Below are positions 1 to 7,389 of a stretch of 64,000 bases of DNA, in pieces (position 1 is the first letter of the stretch; every line of letters begins with the position of its first letter). The stretch lies in the NCBI GenBank assembly GCA_036526255.1, contig DATCYW010000055.1, positions 1 to 64,000 of the forward strand. The letters run 5' to 3'. Made by a program: the position numbers and the translations under genes. Under the pieces are notes generated by a model, which was given only the letters and a program-made list of their open reading frames with translations, did not search any database and had not been told where the DNA came from. The DNA is from Malonomonas sp036526255. Lineage in GTDB: Bacteria; Desulfobacterota; Desulfuromonadia; Desulfuromonadales; Geopsychrobacteraceae.

Positions 1-127
1 AGTAGTAGCGCAGCGCCAGCCCCCAGCTCCCCCAGTACTGCCGGAGCCAGTCCTGGCGCAGCGGTTCGGTGCTGATCTGCCGGCTGCTCAGATCGACCAC
101 CAGCAGTTTTCCTGCATAAAGATTCAT
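1..127 (-). CDS. Aldehyde:ferredoxin oxidoreductase, N-terminal fragment (cut by window edge)
   Basis: Only the first 42 codons are inside the window. The peptide begins MNLYAGKLLVVDL, continues with a Ser-Ser-Arg-Gln-Ile-Ser turn, and has a WGSWGLALRYY stretch. That is the typical opening of tungsten/molybdopterin aldehyde ferredoxin oxidoreductases (GK-L-VDL, then a G-x-x-G-L-A motif). A strong ribosome-binding site (AAAGGAG) lies just before the ATG, and the gap to the upstream putrescine aminotransferase stop is only 17 bases, so the two are very likely co-transcribed. Known family role: oxidation of aldehydes to acids with reduction of ferredoxin, in the cytoplasm. Inferred role here: removal of the aldehyde made by the aminotransferase. 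The catalytic domain and iron-sulfur ligands are not visible. Confidence 0.8.
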   Translation of the reverse strand, partial: MNLYAGKLLVVDLSSRQISTEPLRQDWLRQYWGSWGLALRYY

Positions 128-144
128 GCTTCGCTCCTTTAGCA

Positions 145-1539
145 TCAGGCCAGGCTCTTGAAAGTATCCTCGAGACGGCTGAGCATCTCGTCGATCAACT
201 CGTAGGGGATGTTCAATGCCGGCTCGATGCGGATGGTCTTGGCGTTGATGAAGGTTCCAGCGGTCAGCACACGCCGCGAGAACATGCCGGCAGCGACCTG
301 GTAGCCCATCTCGTCGGTCGGGAACTCCATGCCGATCAACAGTCCGGCACCACGCACCTCGGTCAGGATGCCGGGATACTTGGCCTGCAGTCCGGCCAGA
401 TGCTTGAGGATATAGTCCCCTTTTTCTCTGGCCTGTCGTGGCAGGTCTTCCTCCAGCATGACATTCAGATAAGCCAGCGCTGCCGCGCAGGCGACCGGGT
501 TGCCGCCGGTGGTGGTGGAGTGCATGAACGGGTTCGGCACCATACATTCCCAGACCTTGGCGCTGGCGAAAAAGGCCGAGCAAGGGATGACGCCGCCGCC
601 GAGGGCTTTGCCGAGGCAGATGATGTCGGGGGTCACGTTCCAGTGATCGACGCCGAACAGGGTGCCGGTACGCCCCAGACCGGTCTGGACCTCGTCAGCG
701 ATCAGCAAGACGCCATACCTGTCACAGATTTCCCGCAGCCGCGGTAAATAGTCATCCGGCGGAATGATCGCGCCGGCCTCACCCTGAATCGGCTCGACAA
801 TCACCGCAGCGATGCCATCACCGACCTGTTTGGCAGAAGCAAGGGTTTTTTCCACGGCATCGGCATCGCCGAAGGGAACGTGACGGATACCGTCAAGCAG
901 CGGCAGCAGCGGCTCGCGGAACATCGCTTTGCCCATCAGTCCCAGCGCGGCAAGGGTTTTGCCGTGGAAGGCTTTTTCCGTCGCGATGAACCCGGCCTTG
1001 CCGGTATGTAACTTGGCCAGCTTCATCGCCCCGTCGACCGCCTCGGTACCACTATTGATGAAGAAGCCATACTGCAGGTCGCCGGGAAGCAGATGGGCCA
1101 GCACCTTGGCTAGGTGAGCGCGCAGCGAATCGAGCATTTCCTGTGAATACTGCGGACTGCGGTCCAGTTGCGCCTTGGCGGCAGCAACGATTTTGGGATG
1201 TTTGATGCCGGCCGAATAGAGCCCGAAACCACCAAGCACGTCGATGAACTGACGGCCGCGGGTGTCGGTCAATAGCGAGCCCTCGCCGGTCCATTCGACT
1301 GAGGCGAAATCGCCGGATTCAGTCATCGACTTGCGATACTGCAGCCAGCCCGGATTGATGTGGTTTTTGAAATTGTCGACGGTGTCTCTTTCGATCTGTT
1401 CCCGCTCGGCGGCCGTCACTTCATTTTCCGGCTTGAGCAACAGCTCAAGCATCCGTGCGATTTCCGTGTTCGCGTAGTCAATGTCACGTGAAAATGTCTT
1501 TTCGGTCTCCTTGACCGAGGTTTTTCCACCGTTCAGCAT
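145..1539 (-). CDS. patA: Putrescine aminotransferase (class III PLP aminotransferase)
   Basis: A 464-residue class III aminotransferase, close in length and sequence to E. coli PatA/YgjG (459 residues). Shared features include the N-terminal NPG-L-YRKS segment (62-71), the SGTEA motif (163-167), DEVQTG (282-287) with the pyridine-binding Asp282, and the PLP Schiff-base lysine Lys311 in LGKALGGG. The family converts putrescine and 2-oxoglutarate to 4-aminobutanal and glutamate; ornithine or other diamines are possible alternative substrates. The ATG follows AAAGGAGAAGG at good spacing. Upstream on the same strand is a well-formed -24/-12 promoter (1652-1667), and downstream is an aldehyde:ferredoxin oxidoreductase gene. 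It pairs functionally with the divergent gabT at 2784. Confidence 0.88.
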   Translation of the reverse strand: MLNGGKTSVKETEKTFSRDIDYANTEIARMLELLLKPENEVTAAEREQIERDTVDNFKNHINPGWLQYRKSMTESGDFASVEWTGEGSLLTDTRGRQFIDVLGGFGLYSAGIKHPKIVAAAKAQLDRSPQYSQEMLDSLRAHLAKVLAHLLPGDLQYGFFINSGTEAVDGAMKLAKLHTGKAGFIATEKAFHGKTLAALGLMGKAMFREPLLPLLDGIRHVPFGDADAVEKTLASAKQVGDGIAAVIVEPIQGEAGAIIPPDDYLPRLREICDRYGVLLIADEVQTGLGRTGTLFGVDHWNVTPDIICLGKALGGGVIPCSAFFASAKVWECMVPNPFMHSTTTGGNPVACAAALAYLNVMLEEDLPRQAREKGDYILKHLAGLQAKYPGILTEVRGAGLLIGMEFPTDEMGYQVAAGMFSRRVLTAGTFINAKTIRIEPALNIPYELIDEMLSRLEDTFKSLA

Positions 1540-1651
1540 AACCTTCTCCTTTATTAGCTAAGCTACGTGCGGGGCTCGAGTCATCAGGCCCAAGATCCCA
1601 TGAGTTGGCGCTCGTCAATGACAACAGCGTTCTATTCTGTCGGCTCCATTG

Positions 1652-1667
1652 AGCATCAGCTGTGCCA
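1652..1667 (-). promoter_or_regulatory. Sigma-54 (-24/-12) promoter of the putrescine aminotransferase operon
   Basis: Read on the minus strand the site is TGGCACAGCTGATGCT. This matches the RpoN consensus TGGCAC-N5-TTGCW at every position but one (A for T in the -12 element). The invariant GG and GC dinucleotides are present with exact spacing. The transcription start would fall near 1641, about 100 bases before the patA ATG. Sigma-54 control of nitrogen or polyamine catabolism is well known, so the position makes biological sense. Confidence 0.7.
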
Positions 1668-2109
1668 TGAAAAACTTGAGTCGCGTTATTTGGGTGATAA
1701 GAGGCGGGAAAATCATCGGCCTTGAACTGGGACTGGAATATACTTTTTCTATCTAAAACCTATATCATTCGGCTTGTTGCAGGTTTTTCCCTCTTCATCA
1801 GAAAGGGCTTTCCACAGGGGAAGAATTGAGCCAATTTTTATTGCGATTGAAATAAACCACGGGTTTGGCGCCCAAAAGGCTCCCCCCAAGCAGGGATGCG
1901 GCTATGCATCAAAGCCGGGGTTCGACTGGCCTCTGCCGGACCGGGTCATGCAAAAGCGGTGCAGTTGCCCTTCAGGGCGCCAAACTGAACATTTTCGGCC
2001 GATTGAGACGCGGCTGGCCACCTCAAATTTTCGACATAGCCGAACGCCGCAGCGCCTCGCCACAGCAATTAGCTCATACAGTTCAGCAGGTTATAACTTC
2101 CAAAGAATA

Positions 2110-2160
2110 GATTTCGGCAAAACCGGATGCAGTTTCGCATCAATAATGCAAAACGAAATC
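2110..2160. repeat. Composite inverted repeat, possible activator-binding site
   Basis: Outer arms GATTTCG (2110-2116) and CGAAATC (2154-2160) are perfect reverse complements. Inside the right half, TTTcGCAT and ATGCaAAA (2133-2153) pair around CAATA with one mismatch. The element sits about 100-150 bases upstream of the weak rightward -24/-12 site, and about 470 bases upstream of the leftward one. Such placement is usual for enhancer sites of sigma-54 activators. This is pattern only; no activator is identified. Confidence 0.3.
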
Positions 2161-2260
2161 ACAAACCCTGCTTCCCGGATCTTCGTCGTCACCCGGCATA
2201 AGCCAGAAACTCTCTTTAAAATCTATTAGTTACTGCAACTCATCAGGTTTTCTTCCCCAT

Positions 2261-2276
2261 TGGTACGGTCCTTGAT
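2261..2276 (+). promoter_or_regulatory. Weak candidate -24/-12 promoter facing the small gene and gabT
   Basis: TGGTACGGTCCTTGAT has the correct -24 GG and spacing, but GA instead of the normally invariant GC at -12. It lies about 125 bases before the GTG at 2400. The mismatch at a key base keeps confidence low. Confidence 0.25.
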
Positions 2277-2399
2277 CATCAGCAAACAAGCCATGCCGCT
2301 ATCGGCAGAGCGACAGCCCAGTGCTTGAGGTTGCTTAGATTCACGACCTGAGGTGCTGCGTGAAGATGTTCCCCTGATGATCAGAACAGGAGTGTGCAG

Positions 2400-2693
2400 G
2401 TGATCGACAATTTCTTCTACCAAAGAAGCGACGATCGCTGTCTGGAACTCAACAGTGAGGTGATTGTCTGTTGGACGGACAGAGGTTACAGCTACTCCAC
2501 CAAGGGGATAATTATCAGCCTGACCCGGGAGAAAGCCAGGATCAGGCTGCTTGAAGACGTTGCCAGCAATAGCGGATACCGGCGCGATACTGAGCTGGAG
2601 GTGGCGCGATTTGCCGACCAGACCTGCTGGTCGGAGCACAACTGTGTCCGCCCGGCCAACCCCAGCAACGCCTTAGCTCATCACGCAACCTGA
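2400..2693 (+). CDS. Small conserved-looking hypothetical protein upstream of gabT
   Basis: About 97 residues. The start is set at GTG 2400 because AGGAG (2388-2392) lies 7 bases before it; an in-frame GTG at 2394 would be only one base from that site. The product is soluble and has no signal peptide or membrane segment. Its middle alternates hydrophobic and charged residues (SEVIVCW, GIIISLTREKARIRLLED, ELEVARF), as in a small beta-barrel (SH3- or PilZ-like) fold. It has three cysteines (in VCW, TCW and NCV). I do not recognise a family. It ends 90 bases before gabT on the same strand, so the two may be co-transcribed. Confidence 0.5.
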   Translation: MIDNFFYQRSDDRCLELNSEVIVCWTDRGYSYSTKGIIISLTREKARIRLLEDVASNSGYRRDTELEVARFADQTCWSEHNCVRPANPSNALAHHAT

Positions 2694-2783
2694 CCAGCTA
2701 AACGTTGAGCAAGATGGGCTCGCTGCCCGCTGCTCGGCAAACGGGCCGAACTGTTACCTAACCAATAAAAAGAGGAGAGATTA

Positions 2784-4130
2784 ATGCTAGAGGGAGATCT
2801 GACGCCCCAGACCAGCAGCATTTCAGGGAGTAAAAGCGCAAGCTTGCAGGCCAAGAAAGAGCAATATGTCGCCCGCGGGATTTCAAGCCTCGCGCCAATC
2901 TTCATCGACAAGGCCAAGGGTGCCATCCTGGAAGATATCGACGGCAACAGCTACATCGACTTCTACGGTGGCATCGGCGTCATCAACGCCGGACACTGTC
3001 CAGAACCGGTCGTCGCAGCGATCAAGGCCCAGGCGGACAAACTGCTGCACAGCTGCTTCATGGTCGGCATGTACGAACCCTACGTGCTGCTGGCCGAAAA
3101 ACTCTGCCAGATCACCCCCGGCGACCACGCCAAGAAAGCGATGTTCGTCAACAGCGGCGCCGAGGCGGTGGAGAACGCCATCAAGATCGCCAAGGCCTAC
3201 ACCAAGCGACCAGGCGTGATCGCCTTTGAGGGTGGCTTTCACGGTCGGACCCTGCTGACCATGACCCTGACCAGCAAAGTCAAGCCGTACAAGCATGAGT
3301 TCGGCCCCTTCGCCCCGGAGGTCTACAAGGCGCCAGCGGCCTACTGTTACCGCTGCAGCTATAAATCCACCTATCCGAGCTGCAACATGGCCTGCCTGGA
3401 ACACTTCGAACGTTTCTTCATCTCTGAGGTCGACCCGGAGAACATCGCCGCGATGATCATCGAGCCGGTTCAGGGCGAAGGTGGCTTCATCGTGCCGCCG
3501 AAGGAGTTTCTGGCCGGCCTGAAACGACTCTGCGAACAGCATGGCATCGTCTTTATTGCCGACGAGGTCCAGTCCGGCTTCGCCCGCACCGGCAAAATGT
3601 TTGCCTGTGAACACTTCGATGTGGTGCCCGACCTGATGACCATGGCCAAGGGGATCGCCTCGGGCATGCCGCTTTCGGCCGTGGTCGGCCGCGCAGAAAT
3701 CATGGATGCGCCAACCGCCGGTCGGATCGGCGGCACCTACGGGGGCAATCCGGTCGCCTGCGCCGCAGCTCTGGCCACCATTGAACTGATGGAAACACAG
3801 GAGCTGAGCGACAAAGCCGAGCAGGTCGGCGGTAAGATCGTCAGCAAACTGGTGCAGTTGCAGCAGAAATATCCGCAGCTCGGCGACATCCGCGCACTCG
3901 GCGCCATGGTCGCGGTAGAACTGGTCAAAGACCCAGCGAGCAAAAAACCGATGAAGGAGGCTGTTCCGGTCATTATCGAGGAGTGTTTCAAGCGCGGCCT
4001 GCTGGTCATGGGGGCAGGCATCTTTGGCAACGTGATCCGCTTTCTGCCGCCACTGGTAATTACCGATGAGCAACTGGACCAGGGGCTGGAGATTTTCGCC
4101 GCAGCTCTCGACCTGGCTCTGCATAACTAA
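2784..4130 (+). CDS. gabT: 4-aminobutyrate aminotransferase (class III PLP enzyme)
   Basis: A 448-residue class III aminotransferase with GGFHGRT (150-156), IADEVQSGFARTG (258-270, Asp260 binding the PLP ring nitrogen) and Lys289 in MAKGIASGMP as the PLP lysine. Overall it matches bacterial GabT, which transfers the amino group of GABA to 2-oxoglutarate, giving succinate semialdehyde and glutamate. A good AGAGGAGAG site precedes the ATG. An unusual cysteine cluster (Cys188, Cys191, Cys200, Cys204) sits in the middle of the chain. Its neighbour on the other side of the control region, patA with an aldehyde oxidoreductase, would supply GABA from putrescine. Other omega-amino acids (5-aminovalerate, beta-alanine) are possible substrates. 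Confidence 0.85.
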   Translation: MLEGDLTPQTSSISGSKSASLQAKKEQYVARGISSLAPIFIDKAKGAILEDIDGNSYIDFYGGIGVINAGHCPEPVVAAIKAQADKLLHSCFMVGMYEPYVLLAEKLCQITPGDHAKKAMFVNSGAEAVENAIKIAKAYTKRPGVIAFEGGFHGRTLLTMTLTSKVKPYKHEFGPFAPEVYKAPAAYCYRCSYKSTYPSCNMACLEHFERFFISEVDPENIAAMIIEPVQGEGGFIVPPKEFLAGLKRLCEQHGIVFIADEVQSGFARTGKMFACEHFDVVPDLMTMAKGIASGMPLSAVVGRAEIMDAPTAGRIGGTYGGNPVACAAALATIELMETQELSDKAEQVGGKIVSKLVQLQQKYPQLGDIRALGAMVAVELVKDPASKKPMKEAVPVIIEECFKRGLLVMGAGIFGNVIRFLPPLVITDEQLDQGLEIFAAALDLALHN

Positions 4131-4137
4131 CGATAAA

Positions 4138-4173
4138 CTGGCGGGTGATTGTTAAGAAGAAATCACCCGCCAG
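4138..4173 (+). terminator. Perfect 13-bp hairpin after gabT
   Basis: CTGGCGGGTGATT (4138-4150) and its exact reverse complement (4161-4173) flank a 10-base loop, starting 8 bases after the gabT stop. The hairpin is very strong, but no T-run follows. It could end transcription or stabilise the 3' end of the mRNA. Confidence 0.65.
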
Positions 4174-4512
4174 GCACCAAGCATTGCGCGCAACACCATC
4201 CGCCCCCCCCATCCGCCCACAAGATCCTACACACTGGCGCAACAAGCATAGGCATGGAAATGGCCACCCTCGTAAGGAGAGTGACCGTTTTTTTTCAGCA
4301 CTCGCCGTGAGGTAAATAAATCGCATCCTGCACTTCATGCATTGAAAGTGACATTGAGTGGATGGCCCGCTGGCTGGTAATCGGGCGACAAGGGGGATAT
4401 TATTGTCAACGGTCGCAACCGCTTGCCGGCAATGACAGCAGCTTGGCCCGACCACCAGAGACATCAAGTTCGAGAGAGATTTGCCATCCCTTAACCACCT
4501 GTGAGGTTTCCC
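4174..4512. other. Intergenic stretch before the Old Yellow Enzyme gene
   Basis: About 340 bases without a supportable gene. It has a run of eight C (4203-4210) and a run of eight T (4289-4296). Overlapping short frames on both strands carry no domain. No convincing -35/-10 pair stands out; the next gene's ribosome-binding site (GTGAGGT) is at its right end. Confidence 0.5.
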
Positions 4513-5577
4513 ATGAGCACCCTGTTCACACCACTGAAAATGCGCTCCCTGACCCTTCGCAACCGTATTTTTGTTGCTCCGATGTGCCAATATTCCTGCC
4601 GCGACGGCGTTCCGGACGAGTGGCACCTGGTCCACCTCGGCAGTCGCGCGGTCGGCGGCGCGGCACTGGTGATGGCCGAGGCGACGGCGGTGACCGCGGA
4701 TGGGCGGATCAGCCCCGCCGATTGCGGCCTCTGGAACGATACTCAGGCCGCGGCCTTTGCACCGATCGCGCGCTTTATTGCCTCACAGGGCGCGGTTCCT
4801 GCCATTCAGTTGGGCCACGCTGGCCGCAAGGCGTCGGTTGCGGCTCCCTGGCAGGGCGGGATGACCGTTGCGGCGACTGACGGGGGCTGGCAACCCTGTG
4901 CGCCAAGCCCGCTGCCGTTCAGTCCCGATTCAGCTGAACCGCGTGAATTGAACGGCGACGACCTGGAGCAGCTGTGCACCAAATTTGAGGAGTCAGCCCG
5001 ACGTGCGTTGGCTGTTGGATTTCAGGTGGTTGAAGTTCATATGGCTCATGGCTACCTGCTGCACCAGTTTCTTTCTCCGCTGAGCAACCGGCGCAGCGAT
5101 GATTTTGGCGGCTGCCTGGAAAACCGGATGCGTTTCCCCCTGCAGGTCGCGCGCCGGGTGCGTGAGGTCTGGCCTCAGGAGCTGCCGGTTCTGGTGCGTA
5201 TTTCGGCCACAGACTGGGTCGACGGGGGCTGGGACATTATCCAGTCGCTGGAGCTCTGCCGACAGTTGAAGGCGCTGGGAATCGACATGATCGATTGCTC
5301 TTCTGCTGGCCTCGTGCCTGACGCGGTCATTCCGGTGGCGCCGGGCTTTCAAGTTCCCCTGTCAGCAAAAATACGACAAGAGGTCGCCATCGCCACCGGT
5401 GCCGTCGGTCTTATTACTGCGCCAGCTCAAGCAGAGCAGATTATTGCCACAGGCCTGGCCGATGTCGTGCTGCTTGCCAGGGAACTGCTGCGCGACCCGT
5501 ACTGGCCCATCCACGCGGCACAAACTCTCAAGGCAGAACATGCCTGGCCGAACCAATACCTGCGTGCCAAACCCTGA
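4513..5577 (+). CDS. NADH:flavin oxidoreductase / Old Yellow Enzyme, YqjM-like
   Basis: 354 residues. The start at ATG 4513 gives the family N-terminus MSTLFTPLKMRSLTLRNR and has GAGG 6 bases before it; an in-frame GTG 4 codons earlier overlaps that site. Old Yellow Enzyme hallmarks are present: the FMN-binding APMCQYS segment, IQLGHAGRK, HMAHGYLLHQFLSPLSN with the active-site His pair, NRRSDDFGG, and a C-terminal ADVVLLARELLRDPYWP phosphate-binding segment. The APMCQYS cysteine is typical of the thermophilic/YqjM class. The family reduces activated C=C bonds of enones using NAD(P)H through FMN, in the cytoplasm. It stands alone between the gabT hairpin and a decayed region, so its substrate is unknown. 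Confidence 0.88.
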   Translation: MSTLFTPLKMRSLTLRNRIFVAPMCQYSCRDGVPDEWHLVHLGSRAVGGAALVMAEATAVTADGRISPADCGLWNDTQAAAFAPIARFIASQGAVPAIQLGHAGRKASVAAPWQGGMTVAATDGGWQPCAPSPLPFSPDSAEPRELNGDDLEQLCTKFEESARRALAVGFQVVEVHMAHGYLLHQFLSPLSNRRSDDFGGCLENRMRFPLQVARRVREVWPQELPVLVRISATDWVDGGWDIIQSLELCRQLKALGIDMIDCSSAGLVPDAVIPVAPGFQVPLSAKIRQEVAIATGAVGLITAPAQAEQIIATGLADVVLLARELLRDPYWPIHAAQTLKAEHAWPNQYLRAKP

Positions 5578-5805
5578 CAGCGGCGGGAAGCTCAATGAGA
5601 CTGCAACAGCGATCGATGAAACGTTTCATGGCTGAGGTGACTGAATATGAATTGCGCAGTTCCCTGCTTTTGTTCGCCTGCCATTTATCGCTAAAACCTT
5701 CAAAGCTCTTCCCTTGCACCACCTATAGACAGCCTTCGGACCGACTCAAGGCGATAACAAACGACAGGCGACGTCAAAATTGGCCGTGACTGAGAAAACT
5801 TCTGA

Positions 5806-6402
5806 TCCCGGCATGCGGTCCAGAGTTTGAACGCTATCGATATCTCACTGATTGTCGCCTCGCACCAGGATCCGGATGCCTGCGGCAACCTGGCGGGGAT
5901 CGAAGATGTCATCGGCCGCCCAGACCTGCGCATCGCCGGACACAGCAGAAGCATCCGCCTGATCCGCCACTACGGGATCTGATCCAATTTTTACCCTGTC
6001 GACAACCGCGACTACGCTATCAGCCTGAAGAGCGGCCGCGTGCTTGATTTCATTCACAGCCCCTATCTGCACGCGCCGGGCGCGATCATGACCTATGACC
6101 GCCAGAGCAGAACCCTGTTCAGCGGCGACCTGTTCGGCGGCGTGGACAGCAATTGGGCACTGTTTGCCGACGACAGTTATTTTCCGCAGATGGACACCTT
6201 TCATCAGCGCTACATGCCGTCCAACGCCATCCTGAGACCCTGCATGGAAAAGCTGGCCGGCATGGATATCGAGCGGATCGTGCCGCAGCATGGCTCAATC
6301 CTCGAAGGTGAACAGGTCGCGGCGGCTATCAGGTCAGCAGAACCTGTCGCGGGGCTGAGGCGCTGCGCATCCTGCAACAGCAGCCGAGGCCGCCGGGGTT
6401 AA
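5806..6402 (+). pseudogene. Decayed metallo-beta-lactamase-fold (ODP-type) domain
   Basis: One frame carries a clear metallo-beta-lactamase-fold sequence. It reads LNAIDISLIVASHQDPDACGN, an HxDxD-type metal site like those of the oxygen-binding diiron (ODP/FprA-like) branch. It is then broken by an in-frame TGA near 5980 and resumes with RVLDFIHSPYLHAPG, LFSGDLFGG and RIVPQHGSILEGEQV before running out of frame. No start codon or ribosome-binding site precedes it. A DPG tripeptide typical of the missing N-terminus lies just upstream in a different frame (5804-5812). The evidence therefore points to a gene inactivated by truncation, a stop and frameshifts. The region 5578-5805 before it holds nothing else recognisable. 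Confidence 0.7.
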
Positions 6403-6475
6403 CAGCTTCCTGTTGAAACCGATCCTCAGCGATGCCCTGTTGCGAACCGTCAGACAGGTACTGGGCGCGCAGTGA
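6345..6475 (+). pseudogene. Response-regulator receiver-domain remnants, internally deleted
   Basis: Directly overlapping the end of the metallo-beta-lactamase remnant, a second frame reads GAEALRILQQQP, typical of the beta2-alpha2 part of a receiver domain. A third frame then reads EAAGVNSFLLKPILSDALL and ends in TGA at 6473-6475; this is the receiver C-terminus with the conserved Lys-Pro. The roughly 45 residues normally between them (including the phosphorylated Asp) are missing. With the preceding remnant, three frames are used in 700 bases. Inference: one ancestral ODP-receiver sensory protein, now dead. Two adjacent genes are also possible. Confidence 0.6.
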
Positions 6476-6678
6476 GCTGTTCCGCGAGCGCTAACCGCCA
6501 CAGCTCGAGCCGGCAGCGGGGCCCTTATCGTCACTGCCGGCCAGACGGCCCGGTAACGCCGACCGACGACCGCAAGCCCCCCCTCCGATCCCAACCGCCC
6601 CCCTTCTCACAAGGAAACTGTTTGCCTAACGGCGGCAGAATCAGTATTGTAAAACGTTTATTTTGCATGGAGGTTTGC

Positions 6679-7389
6679 TTGCTGCGCACCCTGTTTTACT
6701 ATCTGACATTTTTCCCCTGGACCCTGTTCGTGCTGCTGCTGGCGCTGCCGATTTCACTGTTCAGCGAGAACGCCGTGCACAACTGGGGGATCTTCTGGGG
6801 ACGCGGTTGCCTGCTGCTGGCGGGACTACGGGTCAAGGTGCGTGGCGCCGAACATATCCCGCATGGCCGCGCGGCGCTTTACGTAGCCAACCATCAGAGC
6901 AACTTCGACATTCCGATCCTCTACACCGGGCTGCCGCTGCAGTTTCGCTGGCTGGCAAAAAAAGAACTGTTCGACGTGCCGCTGTTCGGGCTGGCGATCA
7001 AACGCTGCGGCTACATCCCCATCGACCGCTCGGACCGGCGCAAGGCGATGCACAGCATGAACGCCGCCGCCCAGCAGGTCAGCAACGGCGTCTCGGTGAT
7101 CGTCTTCCCCGAAGGCACCCGTTCGCCGGACGGCAAGCTGCAGGAGTTCAAAAAAGGCGGCGCCCTGATTGCCGTCAAGGCGCAGGTGCCGATCGTGCCG
7201 GTCGCCATCAAGGGCAGCTTCGCGGTGATGTCGAAGGACAGCTTTCGTATTCACGGCAGCGACATCGAGGTGGAAATCTTTCCGCCGATCGAAACCGCCG
7301 GATTGAAAAATTCCGACGCCGACCGACTGTTGGAGCAGGCGCGCGAACCGATCGCCGCCATGCTGGAAGGGGTTGAAAGAGATGAGTAA
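6679..7389 (+). CDS. plsC: 1-acyl-sn-glycerol-3-phosphate acyltransferase
   Basis: Integral-membrane-associated acyltransferase of about 236 residues that makes phosphatidic acid from lysophosphatidic acid. The first 35 residues form one or two hydrophobic segments. The acyltransferase motifs are all visible: NHQSNFD (71-77, catalytic His72 and Asp77), FPEGTRS (143-149, binding the glycerol phosphate) and VPVAIKG. The start is uncertain. TTG 6679 follows GGAGGT by only 4 bases, while ATG 6667, four codons earlier, has no ribosome-binding site. The gene overlaps the RNase J start by 8 bases, implying an operon. The 200 bases upstream are non-coding. Confidence 0.87.
   Translation: MLRTLFYYLTFFPWTLFVLLLALPISLFSENAVHNWGIFWGRGCLLLAGLRVKVRGAEHIPHGRAALYVANHQSNFDIPILYTGLPLQFRWLAKKELFDVPLFGLAIKRCGYIPIDRSDRRKAMHSMNAAAQQVSNGVSVIVFPEGTRSPDGKLQEFKKGGALIAVKAQVPIVPVAIKGSFAVMSKDSFRIHGSDIEVEIFPPIETAGLKNSDADRLLEQAREPIAAMLEGVERDE

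Larger units (their letters stand above)
1540..2399. other. Divergent intergenic control region, no supported gene
   Basis: This 860-base gap separates the leftward putrescine aminotransferase operon from the rightward small gene/gabT pair. The open frames in it have no recognisable domains, no convincing ribosome-binding sites, and composition unlike real proteins. What it does hold: a -24/-12 promoter facing left (1652-1667), a near-match facing right (2261-2276), and a composite inverted repeat (2110-2160) between them. The stretch 1680-1780 is AT-richer than the surrounding DNA. Best read as a shared regulatory region. Confidence 0.6.

Noticed and set aside
1774..2229. 151-codon open frame in the patA/gabT control region
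   Set aside because: No ribosome-binding site, no domain, and residue usage (many Ser, Arg, Pro, Cys) typical of a non-coding frame.
2883..4124. 413-codon antisense frame opposite gabT
   Set aside because: Shadow of GC-rich codon structure. It is fully antisense to a clear enzyme gene, and its Gly/His/Gln-rich product has no motif.
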